Assembly (NCBI RefSeq): GCF_030818015.1
Contig: NZ_JAUSZX010000001.1
Location: 248,001-312,000, forward strand
DNA from: Arthrobacter globiformis
GTDB lineage: Bacteria; Actinomycetota; Actinomycetes; Actinomycetales; Micrococcaceae
DNA length: 64,000 bases
Direction of reading: 5' to 3'
A program made the position numbers and the translations under genes. Each line of letters opens with the position of its first letter. Positions within the stretch are counted from its first letter, which is position 1. Shown in pieces: positions 16,711 through 25,695 of the stretch. The notes beneath the pieces were generated by a model. The model was not told where the DNA came from and searched no databases. It was given only the letters and a program-made list of their open reading frames with translations.

Positions 16711-16749
16711 GAACCCCGGGAAATCGATGATTTCCCGGGGTTCTTTCTT
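16711..16749 (+). terminator. Terminator of the tRNA-Leu gene
   Basis: GAACCCCGGGAAATC pairs with ATTTCCCGGGGTTC around a GATG core, a stem of about 14 bp, followed by TTTCTTG. Confidence 0.88.
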
Positions 16750-16827
16750 GTTTCAGCGCCTGTCGGCCGTCAGTCGCCAGGGCGCGGGTTTCAGCCGGCA
16801 GGCTGCCATCGGTGGCCGGCCGGTCAG

Positions 16828-17622
16828 TCAGCCAGCGGCCAGTGCGTCGTTGACGAGCTTGGCGAGTTCTGGTGCCGCACTTGCGGTGACGGCCCCAGAG
16901 GCCCCGGTTTTCACCGCGGTGGCGGCCAGCGTGCCCTTAACGCCCGTAACGGTGAGGACGGCTTGCTTCTGGCCGGTGGGGAGGGTCTGGGTTTGCAGGG
17001 CACTTACCGATTTGTCAGCTTCCACGGCGAAATCGACCGGCTTCATTGCACTTGTGATTTTCTGCCCCTTCAATTCGAACGTATAGGTTGAGCAGTCGCG
17101 GACCGCTGCCTCGCTCTTGTCGAACTGGGTTGTCATGACGGCGGGGTCCTTGACCGCGAAAACTGTCACGATCGTGGCAGTTTTGGCTTCTGCCGCCAGG
17201 CTTGCGCCCGCAGCGTAGGTGCTGCCTTCGGGAACCTGGGTGTTGTTGTCCGCCAGCACTCCGCAGGCCTTCGGCGTGATGACGGCGTTCTTGAGCAGTT
17301 CCCGGGCGACGATGAGCCCCTGGTCCACCTGGGCGGCGGGCACCACGGTCAGGGCCCGTCCCTGCGCGTCCTTGAGTCCTGTGACGATCGCGGTGAGGTC
17401 CTCGTTGGTGTAGGCCTTCGCCGCTGATGTTGGTGCGGCGGACGCGGGGGATGGTTCCGCCGTCGTACTTGTTTCAGGTGTAGCGCTGGAGGGCGCTGCG
17501 TCACTCGAAGCGGCTGCGTTGCTCGACGGCTCTGCCGTGCTTGAGGGAGCGGGTCCGCCGCAGCCCGCGAGGAAAATGGCCGCTGCTGCGGCGAGGGAGA
17601 TTGGCGCAATGCTTCGTGGCAT
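16828..17622 (-). CDS. Secreted lipoprotein of unknown function
   Basis: The 264-residue protein starts at the ATG at 17622; the frame remains open far upstream but the lipoprotein signal peptide fixes the start. Residues 1-22 form a signal peptide ending in the lipobox LAGC, followed by about 50 residues of Ser/Ala/Pro/Thr linker, then a compact domain of about 190 residues with two cysteines (PKACGV and DCSTY). The domain resembles small actinobacterial sensor-like or PknH-like extracellular domains only loosely, so I leave it unnamed. It stands between tRNA-Leu and the MFS gene and reads alone. Confidence 0.8.
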   Translation of the reverse strand: MPRSIAPISLAAAAAIFLAGCGGPAPSSTAEPSSNAAASSDAAPSSATPETSTTAEPSPASAAPTSAAKAYTNEDLTAIVTGLKDAQGRALTVVPAAQVDQGLIVARELLKNAVITPKACGVLADNNTQVPEGSTYAAGASLAAEAKTATIVTVFAVKDPAVMTTQFDKSEAAVRDCSTYTFELKGQKITSAMKPVDFAVEADKSVSALQTQTLPTGQKQAVLTVTGVKGTLAATAVKTGASGAVTASAAPELAKLVNDALAAG

Positions 17623-17890
17623 GAGTGGATCCCCGTTCCGTGTGCCGGCTGACCCGCGTTTTTGCGGGTCTGTCCCGGAAACCGCCAGGCAGGGGACCGA
17701 TGGCGAGAAAGTTGGCCGTGCCGATTCCCCCGGCCGCACGGTTGCTCCGAGCGTACGGCGGCAGGGGCGGCCGACACCAGAGCCCAAGACAGACCAAGCC
17801 GGGGCGGGTGCCGGAATTCCGACACCCGCCCCGATAGTCTGTCGCCCGATAGTCCTCCAGAGCGTTGGACACCTGTTGACTGTGGATGGC

Positions 17891-19246
17891 CTACTTCGCC
17901 GTTGACGGCTCCATCCGTGTTGCCTCGGGCGCCGATGCCTTCTCCGCAACGTCGGAGGCCGGCTTCCGCTCCTTGAGGAAGTACACCAGGATGGCTGCCA
18001 CGGTTGACGCTGCCGCCAGGGCGAACAGGCCGGGGACCACGCTTCCGGTCTGTTCTTTGATGATGCCAAACCCGAACGGTGCCACGAAGCCGCCGAGGTT
18101 GCCCAGGGAATTGATGATGGCGATGGCGGGAGCGAGGACCAGCGGGTGCAGGGCCGACTGCGGGATGGTCCAGAACAGCGGTGACGCGCTCTTGAAGCCC
18201 ATGGCCGCGATGGCCAGGAACACCAGCGCAAGGACCGGAGTAGCGACGGCCGCCGCGAGGGTGCCGACGGCGGCCACGAGGAGTGCGGCGACCAGCAGCG
18301 GGCGCTTGGACTTTGCCTTGTCCTGCCACTTGGCCGCGAAGTACATGGCGAAGACGGCGCACACCCAGGGGATGGAGGAGAGGAAGCCGACGCTCAGGTC
18401 CGTGGTGCCGGGGATCTGCTTGACGATGGTCGGCAGCCAGAATGTGTTCGCGTAGATGGAGAGCTGCACCGAGAAGTAGATGCCGCACAGCAGGAGAATC
18501 TGCGGGTTCAGGAGCATCTTCCAGCGGTTGACCTTGCCGCCTGCGGCCTTGGTGTGCTGGGCGTCCTCCTGGTCGATTGTTGCGGTGAGAGCCGACTTCT
18601 CGCCGGCCGTGAGCCACCTGGCATCCTGGATCTTCGCGTCGAGGAAGAAGAACACGATGATGCCGACGACGACGGAGAGCACGCCTTCGAAACCGAACAG
18701 CCACTGCCAGCCGCGCAGGCCCAGGACGTCGTGCAGGCTCAGGAGCAGTCCGGCGATGGGGCCGGAAAGGGCGGCTGCCACCGATGATCCGGCGATGAAG
18801 ACAGCGGTCGCCTTGCCGCGCTGGCCGGCGGGCACCCAGCGGGCGAAGTAGAAGATGACGGCGGGGAAGAAGCCGGCTTCCGCAGCACCCAGCAGGAACC
18901 GCAGAACGTAGAACATCATCTCGTTTTGAACGAAGGCCATGAGGAAGGACACGATGCCCCAGCTGACCATGATCCGGGTCAGCCAGATCTTGGCGCCGTA
19001 CTTTTCCATCATGACGTTGCTCGGAAGCTCGAAAATGGCGTAGGCAATGAAGAACAGCCCGGCGCCGAAGCCGTAGGCCGCGGCACCGATGCCGACGTCA
19101 GCCTGCAGATGGTCCTGGGCGTAGCCGATGTTGGACCGGTTCAGCTGGTTGCACACGAGCATGACCAGCATGACGGGCAGCACGCGCCGGAAAAACTTCT
19201 TCATGGCCGAAGCCAGATCCGTGACAGCGGTGTCTACAGACTGCAT
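17891..19246 (-). CDS. MFS transporter of the anion:cation symporter type, likely sugar acid uptake
   Basis: The 451-residue protein has twelve predicted transmembrane segments and features of the ACS family (NQLNRSNIGYAQ in helix 1, GAAEAGFFPAVIFYFARWVP in helix 4, YSVQLSIYANTFWLP-like helix 7). ACS members import D-galactonate, glucarate, tartrate and similar acids. It is downstream of an L-talarate/galactarate dehydratase and a GntR regulator on the same strand, with 181 bases separating it from the regulator, so galactarate or a related diacid is the likely substrate. The substrate is inferred from context. The start at 19246 has an AGAGG site upstream. Confidence 0.85.
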   Translation of the reverse strand: MQSVDTAVTDLASAMKKFFRRVLPVMLVMLVCNQLNRSNIGYAQDHLQADVGIGAAAYGFGAGLFFIAYAIFELPSNVMMEKYGAKIWLTRIMVSWGIVSFLMAFVQNEMMFYVLRFLLGAAEAGFFPAVIFYFARWVPAGQRGKATAVFIAGSSVAAALSGPIAGLLLSLHDVLGLRGWQWLFGFEGVLSVVVGIIVFFFLDAKIQDARWLTAGEKSALTATIDQEDAQHTKAAGGKVNRWKMLLNPQILLLCGIYFSVQLSIYANTFWLPTIVKQIPGTTDLSVGFLSSIPWVCAVFAMYFAAKWQDKAKSKRPLLVAALLVAAVGTLAAAVATPVLALVFLAIAAMGFKSASPLFWTIPQSALHPLVLAPAIAIINSLGNLGGFVAPFGFGIIKEQTGSVVPGLFALAAASTVAAILVYFLKERKPASDVAEKASAPEATRMEPSTAK

Positions 19247-19427
19247 GGGGGGAATCCTCTTTGATAGAGCAGCAAGATCACGCTGTGGGGACTACGGGGC
19301 AGGCTATTGTGGTCCTCGCCACAGCACGTAATTAACTGTAGGCAGCAGGTTCATGCCCGTCCAACACGCATATTGCATGGCGTGATACCCGCAGGGAACT
19401 ACTGCGGCATCCTTGCTGCTCACCCTC

Positions 19428-20123
19428 CTACTCGCGCCCGGCCCGGAGCCTGCGGCGAGAGTTGGCAAGGTGATTGCGCATTGCTGCAGACGCTGCGGCT
19501 CCGTCGCTGTCTGCGATGGCGGCGAAAATGGACCCGTGCTCATGGACCACCTGTTCGAAGTGGTCGCGGGCGTAATGCTCGACGCCGGTCATCAGTCGGG
19601 TTCGCGGCATGGCAATCATCGTCTGGCCCAGCGAGGCCAGGCAGTCCGTGTAGAAGGGGTTTCCCGAGGCAGCGGCGACGGCCCTGTGGAACTCAAAGTC
19701 CGCCTTCATCGCGTGTGCAGGGTGCTCGCCGCTGTCCGTGAATTCCGCCAGCGCCTGCCGCATGGCGTTCAGCTGCCGCTCTGTCCGGTTTCCGGCAGCT
19801 AGCGCCGCCGCTTCGGTTTCGACGCCGATCCGGAATTCCAGCAGATGCAGCCGGTCCTCGGCGGTGACCACAGCCCTGGTGGGCTGGCCCGGCGTCGGAC
19901 TTCCCGTGGGCGGGGTCAGCGCGAAGCTGCCCCGCCCGCGTTCGGTTTCCACGAGACCCTCTGCCTGGAGCCGCGTGAGCGCGGCCCGGACGACCGTCCG
20001 GCTGACGCCGAACTCGCCGATGAGGGTGTTTTCGCTCGGAAGCTTCTCACCGGGCTGGATGACGCCGTCGACAATGCGGGTGCGAAGATCGGCGGCGAGG
20101 TCCGCGGTCAGGTTCCGGCTCAT
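19428..20123 (-). CDS. FCD-type GntR-family regulator
   Basis: The 231-residue protein (start at the ATG at 20123, 10 bases after the dehydratase stop; a longer frame reaches 20198 inside that gene) has an N-terminal winged helix with GEKLPSENTLIGEFGVSRTVVRAALTRLQAEGLVETERGRGSFA and a helical FCD ligand domain with EFHRAVAAASGNP, RTRLMTGVEHYARDHFEQVVHEH (metal-binding His residues). FCD regulators usually respond to sugar acids. The palindrome centred on 21326, upstream of the dehydratase, fits the FCD-GntR operator form TTGTANTACAA and is the likely site. Confidence 0.88.
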   Translation of the reverse strand: MSRNLTADLAADLRTRIVDGVIQPGEKLPSENTLIGEFGVSRTVVRAALTRLQAEGLVETERGRGSFALTPPTGSPTPGQPTRAVVTAEDRLHLLEFRIGVETEAAALAAGNRTERQLNAMRQALAEFTDSGEHPAHAMKADFEFHRAVAAASGNPFYTDCLASLGQTMIAMPRTRLMTGVEHYARDHFEQVVHEHGSIFAAIADSDGAAASAAMRNHLANSRRRLRAGRE

Positions 20124-20133
20124 GGATTCAAGG

Positions 20134-21261
20134 TTACGCGCCGAATTCCGCCGTCTCGGTGGTCCACGCGCGGGCCTGATCGCTGAGGCTGACACCAAGG
20201 CCCGGGCGGTCCGGAACGATCATGCGGCCGTCCTTGGTTTCGAGGCGTTCGTTGAACAGCGGGTCCAGCCAGTCGAAGTGTTCCACCCACGGTTCGCGCG
20301 GGTAGGCGGCGGCCAGGTGCAGGTGGATTTCCATGGCGAAGTGCGGGGCCAGGCCCAGGCCTCGTTCGTCTGCGAGGGCCGCCAGACGGAGGAACTGGGT
20401 GATGCCGCCGACGCGCGGGGCGTCGGGCTGGACGATGTCGCAACCGTTGGCGGCGATGAGGCCCTTGTGCTCGGCCACGGAGGCGAGCATTTCGCCGGTG
20501 GCGATGGGCGTGTCCAGCACCTGCGCGAGGTGGGCGTGGCCCTCGAAGTCGTAGGCGTCCAGCGGCTCTTCGATCCAGATGAGGTTGAACTCTTCGAGCT
20601 GGCGGCCCATGCGCAGTGCCGTGGCGCGGTCCCACTGCTGGTTGGCGTCGACCATGAGCGGTACATCCCAGCCGATATGTTCGCGGATGCCGGCGACTCG
20701 GCGCAGGTCCTCCTTGGTGTCCGGGAGTCCGACCTTGATCTTGATGCCGCCGATGCCCTCTTCGACTGACTGCGTGGCGCGGGCCTTCACCTCGTCGAGG
20801 GTGGCGTTCAGGAAACCGCCGGAGGTGTTGTAGGTCTGGACGGAGTCGCGGTAGGAGCCCAGGAGCTTGGCCAGGGGGAGGCCGGCACGCTTGGCCTTGA
20901 GGTCGTAGAGGGCGATGTCGATGGCGGCAAGGGCCTGGGTGGCGACACCGGAACGGCCCACCGAAGCGCCGGCCCAGAGCAGCTTGGTGTAGAGCTTGCC
21001 GATGTCGTTGGGGTCCTCGCCGATGATTCCTTCGGCCACTTCCTTTGCATGGGCATACTGGGCGGGGCCGCCGGCACGCTTGGAGTAGCTGAAGCCGAGG
21101 CCGGTGTGGCCCTGTTCGGTGGTGATCTCAGCGAAGAGGAAAACGACCTCCGTCATGGGCTTCTGGCGGCCCGTGAACACCTTCGCGTCGCTGATCGGGA
21201 CAGCCAGCGGAAGGCGGGCGGTGGACAGTTTGACGTGCCGGATGAGATCGACGGTACTCAT
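20134..21261 (-). CDS. L-talarate/galactarate dehydratase, enolase superfamily
   Basis: The 375-residue protein belongs to the mandelate-racemase group of the enolase superfamily and most closely resembles Salmonella TalrD/GalrD: GIKIKVGLP with the catalytic Lys, PLMVDANQQWDR and LIWIEEPLDAYD with metal ligands, ATGEML with the third Glu, QPDAPRVGG, and the APHFAMEIHLHLAAAYP segment with the catalytic His. It would dehydrate galactarate (and epimerise or dehydrate L-talarate) to 5-dehydro-4-deoxy-D-glucarate, the substrate of KdgD encoded at 27342-28256. It is first in the unit with the GntR and MFS genes and is preceded by a well-formed promoter/operator. Confidence 0.88.
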   Translation of the reverse strand: MSTVDLIRHVKLSTARLPLAVPISDAKVFTGRQKPMTEVVFLFAEITTEQGHTGLGFSYSKRAGGPAQYAHAKEVAEGIIGEDPNDIGKLYTKLLWAGASVGRSGVATQALAAIDIALYDLKAKRAGLPLAKLLGSYRDSVQTYNTSGGFLNATLDEVKARATQSVEEGIGGIKIKVGLPDTKEDLRRVAGIREHIGWDVPLMVDANQQWDRATALRMGRQLEEFNLIWIEEPLDAYDFEGHAHLAQVLDTPIATGEMLASVAEHKGLIAANGCDIVQPDAPRVGGITQFLRLAALADERGLGLAPHFAMEIHLHLAAAYPREPWVEHFDWLDPLFNERLETKDGRMIVPDRPGLGVSLSDQARAWTTETAEFGA

Positions 21262-21302
21262 GGTTCTCCTTGGGAAGTAGGGGCAACATCGCCCGCTTAC
21301 CT

Positions 21303-21337
21303 AGGATACAAGTTAGTCACTTGTAGTACAAGTGACT
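21303..21337 (-). promoter_or_regulatory. Promoter with overlapping GntR-type palindromes for the talarate/galactarate unit
   Basis: On the minus strand a -35 element TTGTAC (21331-21326) and a -10 element TATCCT (21308-21303) are separated by exactly 17 bases. AGTCACTTGTA (21315-21325) and TACAAGTGACT (21327-21337) form a perfect 11-bp inverted repeat with one central base. A second palindrome, TACAAGT/ACTTGTA (21307-21325), shares half of it. Both cover the promoter, so a repressor bound here would block RNA polymerase. Confidence 0.72.
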
Positions 21338-23283
21338 CACGTTCCGCCGACGCTGCCCTTTGCTTTGTGCCGGCCAGGCCGCGGCGGCGTCCTCCGGTTC
21401 ATGTTCTGTGGTGGTGGTTTTGTCGGGGTTGTTGGCGGGGGTCGATGTGGGGTGGCGGGATGAACCAGTGGGTCCCGTTTTTGACGTGGATTTCCACTGT
21501 TCTTTGTGGATGAGGTGGTGGTGGGTGCAGAGGAGGACTCCGTTGTCGGTGCTGGTGGGTCCGCCTTGGGACCAGTAGGTGATGTGGTGGGCTTCGCACC
21601 AGGGGGCGGGGATGGTGCAGTTGGGGAAGGCACAGCCTTGGTCGCGGGCGGTGAGGGCTTTGCGGATGTGGGGCGGGAAGATGCGGGTGGTGCGGCCGAT
21701 GTCGAGGATGCGGCCTTCGGTGCCGAGGAGTATGGGGATGATGTCGGCATCGCAGGCGATTTTGCGGATGGTGGAGGCGGTGACGGGTCCGGTGTAGGTG
21801 AAGGTTCCGCTGCCGGTGGTCTGCCAAGTGCTGTCTGTTGGCCGGGTGCCGGGGCGGGTGGTGGGGTGGTTTTTGTTGTAGCGGGGGCCCTGTGCTGCGG
21901 TGGTTTGGATGCTGTTGAGGAGGTCCTGGTAGGAGACGGTGACCATGACCTGGGGGCGGAGTCCGCCGGTGGTGGGCAGGGTGCCGGCGGCGAGGGCTGC
22001 CTTGCAGCCGCCGACGAGGCCGTCGAGGAGTTGCTGGGGGCGGGTGCGGCGGTCCAGGTCCGGGTCCGGGGCGGGGGCGTTGAAGACGGCGTCGAGGTTG
22101 GCTGCGGCGGCACTGCCGCCGTCACTGCCACTGCCGCTGCCACTGTCGCTGCCACTGTCGCCGCCGTTGCTGCCGCTGTCACTGTTGTTGCCTGCGCTGT
22201 TGTCGCTGCTGCTGTCGGGGCCGCGGTGGGTGGTGTTGGGGGTGGTGGTGCGGGGTTGGTGGCGGTGTTCATGATGGTGGTGAGGACTTCGAATTGGTCG
22301 GTGGTGGCGTGGACTTGGAAGTGGTGCAGGCCGCCGCGTTTGTGGTGGAGGAAGATGCCTTGGCGGTGGCGGAGGGTTTCTTCGCTGGGTTCGGTGCCGT
22401 CCTGGTCGAGGGCGTTGATCCAGCGGTGGGCGATGCGGGTGAGGAAGTCGTGGTCGTTTTCGATCGCGGTGTGGGTGAGGTTGTGTTCCATGTGGGCGAT
22501 CGCGTCGGGGTCGGGGATGTGGCGGACTTTGTCCAGGGCGGTGGTGATGATGGTTCCGGCGCGGGAGGAGATGATTCCGGCGGTGAGGGCGGCGGCGGTT
22601 TCCTGGTGTTCGGGTGGCATGGGCCGGCCGGCGAGTCCGGTGCGGGGGAGGGTGGCGTTGGCGAGGGCGAGGCGGCGGCGGGCTTCGGTGGTGCTGATCC
22701 GGAGCCGGGTGCGGAGGAATTCGGCGGTGTTCCGGGACCCGTCATCGGCCGGGGACCAGGTCACCGCACACGCCGGCAGGCTCCCGGTGGCGGGTTCGGG
22801 TGCGGGTTCGGTGTTCCAGCCGGTGGTCCAGCCGCGCGTGCGGCTGGCCGTTGCGGCGGCGTTGATCGCCTCGGTCCGCGTCCGGTCCACCGCTGCGGCA
22901 GCAAGCAATTGGAGGTACTCGATACGGCGGGAGAGTTCCTCGGCAAGGTCAGCGAAGTCCGCCGCTTCAAGGAAGTTGGCTGCGGCCAGCTCCTCCTGCG
23001 CCGCGGTGGTTGCGGAGTCCAACAGCGCCAGGCCCGCCTCCAAATCAGGGGTTGCCAGCGCCGGGGACTCCAATCCGGCGCCGAAGCGGCTGGCGGCATC
23101 AAAGCCGGCGGCAGCACCGCCGTCGGACGCGTCCTTGATAACAGCGTCAACAACAGCGTCAGAACGGAAACCGGCAACGGGAACGCTGCGTAACCCGCGG
23201 CCCCGCAGCAAAGCAGCGGCACTCAGGCCGGAGACATCCGTCCCGGCTGCGGTACCCGCTCGCTGCTCCCCAAAGGCTTCCAC
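21317..23283 (-). pseudogene. DUF222 / HNH endonuclease protein (13E12 repeat family), frameshifted
   Basis: The N-terminal two thirds (GTG at 23283) encode a DUF222 domain with the conserved FEVLTTIMNTATNP end. After this the same frame turns into Pro/Ser/Ala nonsense. The next frame continues sensibly with RTTTPNTTHRGP, a Gly/Ser/Asp linker, RTRPQQLLDGLVGGCKAALA, and the HNH nuclease domain (CAFPNC, CEAHHITYWSQGG, LCTHHHLIHKEQW) to a stop at 21317. The frames join if one C is added to the minus-strand CCCC run at about 22252-22255. Such proteins are multi-copy in Actinobacteria and of unclear role. Either a true mutation or a homopolymer sequencing error explains it. The stop codon lies inside the neighbouring operator. 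Confidence 0.82.
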
Positions 23284-23346
23284 AGGAAAACTATCTCAAC
23301 GGGGTCTGACATTCTTAGGTGACCGGGGAAACGCCAGAATCAGGAG

Positions 23347-24267
23347 CTACCCTGCGGCCCACGCAACAACCAGCAGCGTTCCAACGCACAGGATGGTGGT
23401 GCAGAGGATGACGTCGCGGGCCACGGTCATGCCGCGGCCGTAGGGGGAGGCGAAGAGGAAGACGTTCTGCGCGGTGGGGAGGGCGGCCATGATCACGCTG
23501 GCCAGCAGGTGCTGTCCCTCCAGGCCAAAGAGAAAGCGGCCCAGCAGCCACACAATGAGCGGCATGCCGGCGATCTTGAGGAAGGTGGCCACAAGCGTCT
23601 CGGTGCGGCCGTCGCCCTTCTGCAGCGGCGCCCTCCCGGCGAGCGACAGGCCAAAGGCGAGAAGCACCATGGGGACAGCCCCGCCGGCAAGCATGTCGAT
23701 GGGTTTCTGCAGCAGCTCGGGTTCCTGCCAGCCAGTCACGGCAACCACGACGCCGAGCGCGGAGGCGATGATCATGGGGTTGGACAGCGGCTGGAACAGC
23801 ACCTTCTTCCACGAGATCCGGGCACCGGAGAACAGCCCCAGGAGCGTGAGGTAGAACGGGGCCATGACCAGGAGCTGCACCAGGAGCACCGGGGCCACGT
23901 GCTGGGCGGTGCCGACGGCGTACAGCGAGACCGGAATGCCGATGTTGTTGGCGTTGGCGTAGCTGCTGGCCATCGCGCCGACGGCGGTCTCCGCAGCGGG
24001 GCGCCGGAAGAACAGGAAGCTCAGCAGCCAATAAAGAAGCCCCACCGCCGTTGCCGAAAGCAGCGCCAGCGGGGCGTCCGTTCCGAGTGCGGCACGGATG
24101 TCCGAGCCGGCCACCACGGTATAGAGCAGGGCGGGGTTGGTGATGTAGAAGGCGGTGCGGGTCAACGCACCCTGGACTTCCGGCCCCAGGACGCGGAACC
24201 TGGCAGCGAGGTAACCGACGGCGATGACTGCAGAAACGATGAGTATTCCGGAGACGACGCCGCCCAC
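23347..24267 (-). CDS. AEC-family (auxin efflux carrier-like) transporter
   Basis: The 306-residue protein has about ten hydrophobic segments and AEC features (ALTRTAFYITNPALLYTVV near the N-terminus, ANANNIGIPVSLYAVG with the conserved Asn-Gly region, and a C-terminal ALPTAQNVFLFASPYG motif). AEC carriers move organic acids such as malate or auxin. It lies about 100 bases after gudD on the same strand, separated by a hairpin, so it may import or export a substrate or product of aldarate breakdown; this is inference. The start is a GTG at 24267. Confidence 0.85.
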   Translation of the reverse strand: MGGVVSGILIVSAVIAVGYLAARFRVLGPEVQGALTRTAFYITNPALLYTVVAGSDIRAALGTDAPLALLSATAVGLLYWLLSFLFFRRPAAETAVGAMASSYANANNIGIPVSLYAVGTAQHVAPVLLVQLLVMAPFYLTLLGLFSGARISWKKVLFQPLSNPMIIASALGVVVAVTGWQEPELLQKPIDMLAGGAVPMVLLAFGLSLAGRAPLQKGDGRTETLVATFLKIAGMPLIVWLLGRFLFGLEGQHLLASVIMAALPTAQNVFLFASPYGRGMTVARDVILCTTILCVGTLLVVAWAAG

Positions 24268-24293
24268 TCTTGACCCTTCTATTCATGTGTATT

Positions 24294-24337
24294 CCGCACG
24301 GCCGGCTCCCGTTGCGCGAGGAGGTCCGGCCGTGCGG
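24294..24337 (-). repeat. Hairpin between gudD and the AEC transporter gene
   Basis: CCGCACGGCCGG (24294-24305) and CCGGCCGTGCGG (24326-24337) form a perfect 12-bp stem around a 20-base loop. No T run follows on the minus strand, so it could be an attenuating or RNA-stabilising intercistronic hairpin rather than a full terminator. Confidence 0.6.
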
Positions 24338-24366
24338 AGGATGGAGACCGCGCTACCGCGGCAGCC

Positions 24367-25695
24367 CTAGCGGACCAGGCAGGGGCGCTTCGGGTCGAAG
24401 GACCAGCCGTCGATGTAGTACTGCATGCCGATGCTGTCGTCGCGGGCATCCAGTCCGTGCTCCAGGTACAGCTGGTGCGCCTTGTCCAGCGCACCGCGGT
24501 CCAGTTCGATGCCGAGCCCGGGGGCGTCCGGAACCTCGATGGCGCCGCCCTTGATCTGCAGCGGGTTCTTGGTGAGGCCTTGTCCGTCCTGCCAGATCCA
24601 GTGCGTGTCCAGCGCTGTGATCTCTCCGGGTGCTGCCGCACCGGTGTGCGTGAACATGGCCAGCGAGATATCGAAATGGTTGTTCGAGTGCGAGCCCCAG
24701 GTCAGGCCGAACTCGTTGCACAGCTGCGCCACGCGGACCGAGCCGTGCATGGTCCAGAAGTGCGGGTCCGCCAGTGGAATGTCGACGGCGTTGCTGCGGA
24801 TGGCGTGGGACATCTCCCGCCAGTCCGTGGCGATCATGTTGGTGGCCGTCTTCAGTCCGGTGGCGCGGCGGAATTCCGCCATGACCTCGCGCCCGGAGAA
24901 GCGGCCTTCCGCGCCGCAGGGGTCCTCGGCGTAGGCCACGACGCCCTGCATCCGCTTGCCCAGCCGGATGGCCTCCTCGAGCAGCCAGCCGCCGTTCGGA
25001 TCCAGCGTGACGCGGGCATCAGGGAAGCGCTTGGCGAGGGCCGTGACCACGTCCACCTCGTCGTCGCCGGAGAGCACGCCGCCCTTGAGCTTGAAGTCAC
25101 TGAAGCCGTAGCGCTCCTGCGCGGCTTCGGCCAGGGCAACAACGGCCTCGGGAGTCATTGCCTCCTGGCGGCGCAGTTCCTCCCAGCGGTCCGACGGCGC
25201 GTCCTCCACCAGGTAGGGCAGTTCCGTCCGCTTGTGGTCGCCGATGAAGAACAGGTATCCGAGCATGGGCACGGACGTCCGCTGCTGCCCGTCGCCCAAC
25301 AGTTCTGCCACGGGGACGCCAAGGAACTGGCCGTGCAAGTCCAGCAGCGCGGATTCGACGGCGGTGACGGCGTGGACGGTGGTGCGCAGGTCGAAGGTCT
25401 GCAGGCCACGGCCGCCGGCGTCGCGGTCGGCGAACTCGGCCGCGATTTCGCGGAGCAGGGAGCGGTAGCGGGCCACGGGCTTACCGGCGATCAGGCTGCC
25501 GGCTTCCTCGATGGTGGTGCGGATCTTCTCTCCGCCGGGCACCTCGCCGAGGCCGGTCCGGCCGTCGGAGTCCGTCACGATGACCACGTTCCGGGTGAAG
25601 AACGGCCCGTGGGCGCCGCTGAGGTTCATCAGCATGCTGTCATAGCCCGCAACCGGGACTACTTCCACGCGGGCAATTGTCGGCTGGGCGGTCAC
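24367..25695 (-). CDS. gudD: Glucarate dehydratase
   Basis: The 442-residue enolase-superfamily protein matches GudD closely ([44 protein letters not shown] with the catalytic Lys, TLDPNGGW metal region, [16 protein letters not shown], and a C-terminal [18 protein letters not shown] segment with the catalytic His). It dehydrates D-glucarate (and L-idarate) to 5-dehydro-4-deoxy-D-glucarate. The GTG start overlaps the upstream aldehyde dehydrogenase stop as GTGA. With KdgD and the aldehyde dehydrogenase it forms a complete route to 2-oxoglutarate. Confidence 0.95.
   Translation of the reverse strand: MTAQPTIARVEVVPVAGYDSMLMNLSGAHGPFFTRNVVIVTDSDGRTGLGEVPGGEKIRTTIEEAGSLIAGKPVARYRSLLREIAAEFADRDAGGRGLQTFDLRTTVHAVTAVESALLDLHGQFLGVPVAELLGDGQQRTSVPMLGYLFFIGDHKRTELPYLVEDAPSDRWEELRRQEAMTPEAVVALAEAAQERYGFSDFKLKGGVLSGDDEVDVVTALAKRFPDARVTLDPNGGWLLEEAIRLGKRMQGVVAYAEDPCGAEGRFSGREVMAEFRRATGLKTATNMIATDWREMSHAIRSNAVDIPLADPHFWTMHGSVRVAQLCNEFGLTWGSHSNNHFDISLAMFTHTGAAAPGEITALDTHWIWQDGQGLTKNPLQIKGGAIEVPDAPGLGIELDRGALDKAHQLYLEHGLDARDDSIGMQYYIDGWSFDPKRPCLVR

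Noticed and set aside
16828..18231. An N-terminal extension of the lipoprotein to 467 residues
   Set aside because: The extension is out of frame with the MFS gene it overlaps, and the internal ATG at 17622 starts a perfect lipoprotein signal peptide.
17349..18704. A 451-codon minus-strand frame across the lipoprotein and MFS genes
   Set aside because: It bridges two genes in a wrong frame and shows no domain, while the MFS frame has clear helices and motifs.
22080..22260. The CTGCCACTG-type repeats as a CRISPR or intergenic satellite
   Set aside because: In the restored frame they encode a Gly/Ser/Asp linker within the DUF222/HNH protein.
21506..23443. A 645-codon plus-strand frame over the DUF222/HNH gene
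   Set aside because: Composition is almost only Gly, Ala, Val and Asp, and the opposite strand has clear DUF222 and HNH motifs.
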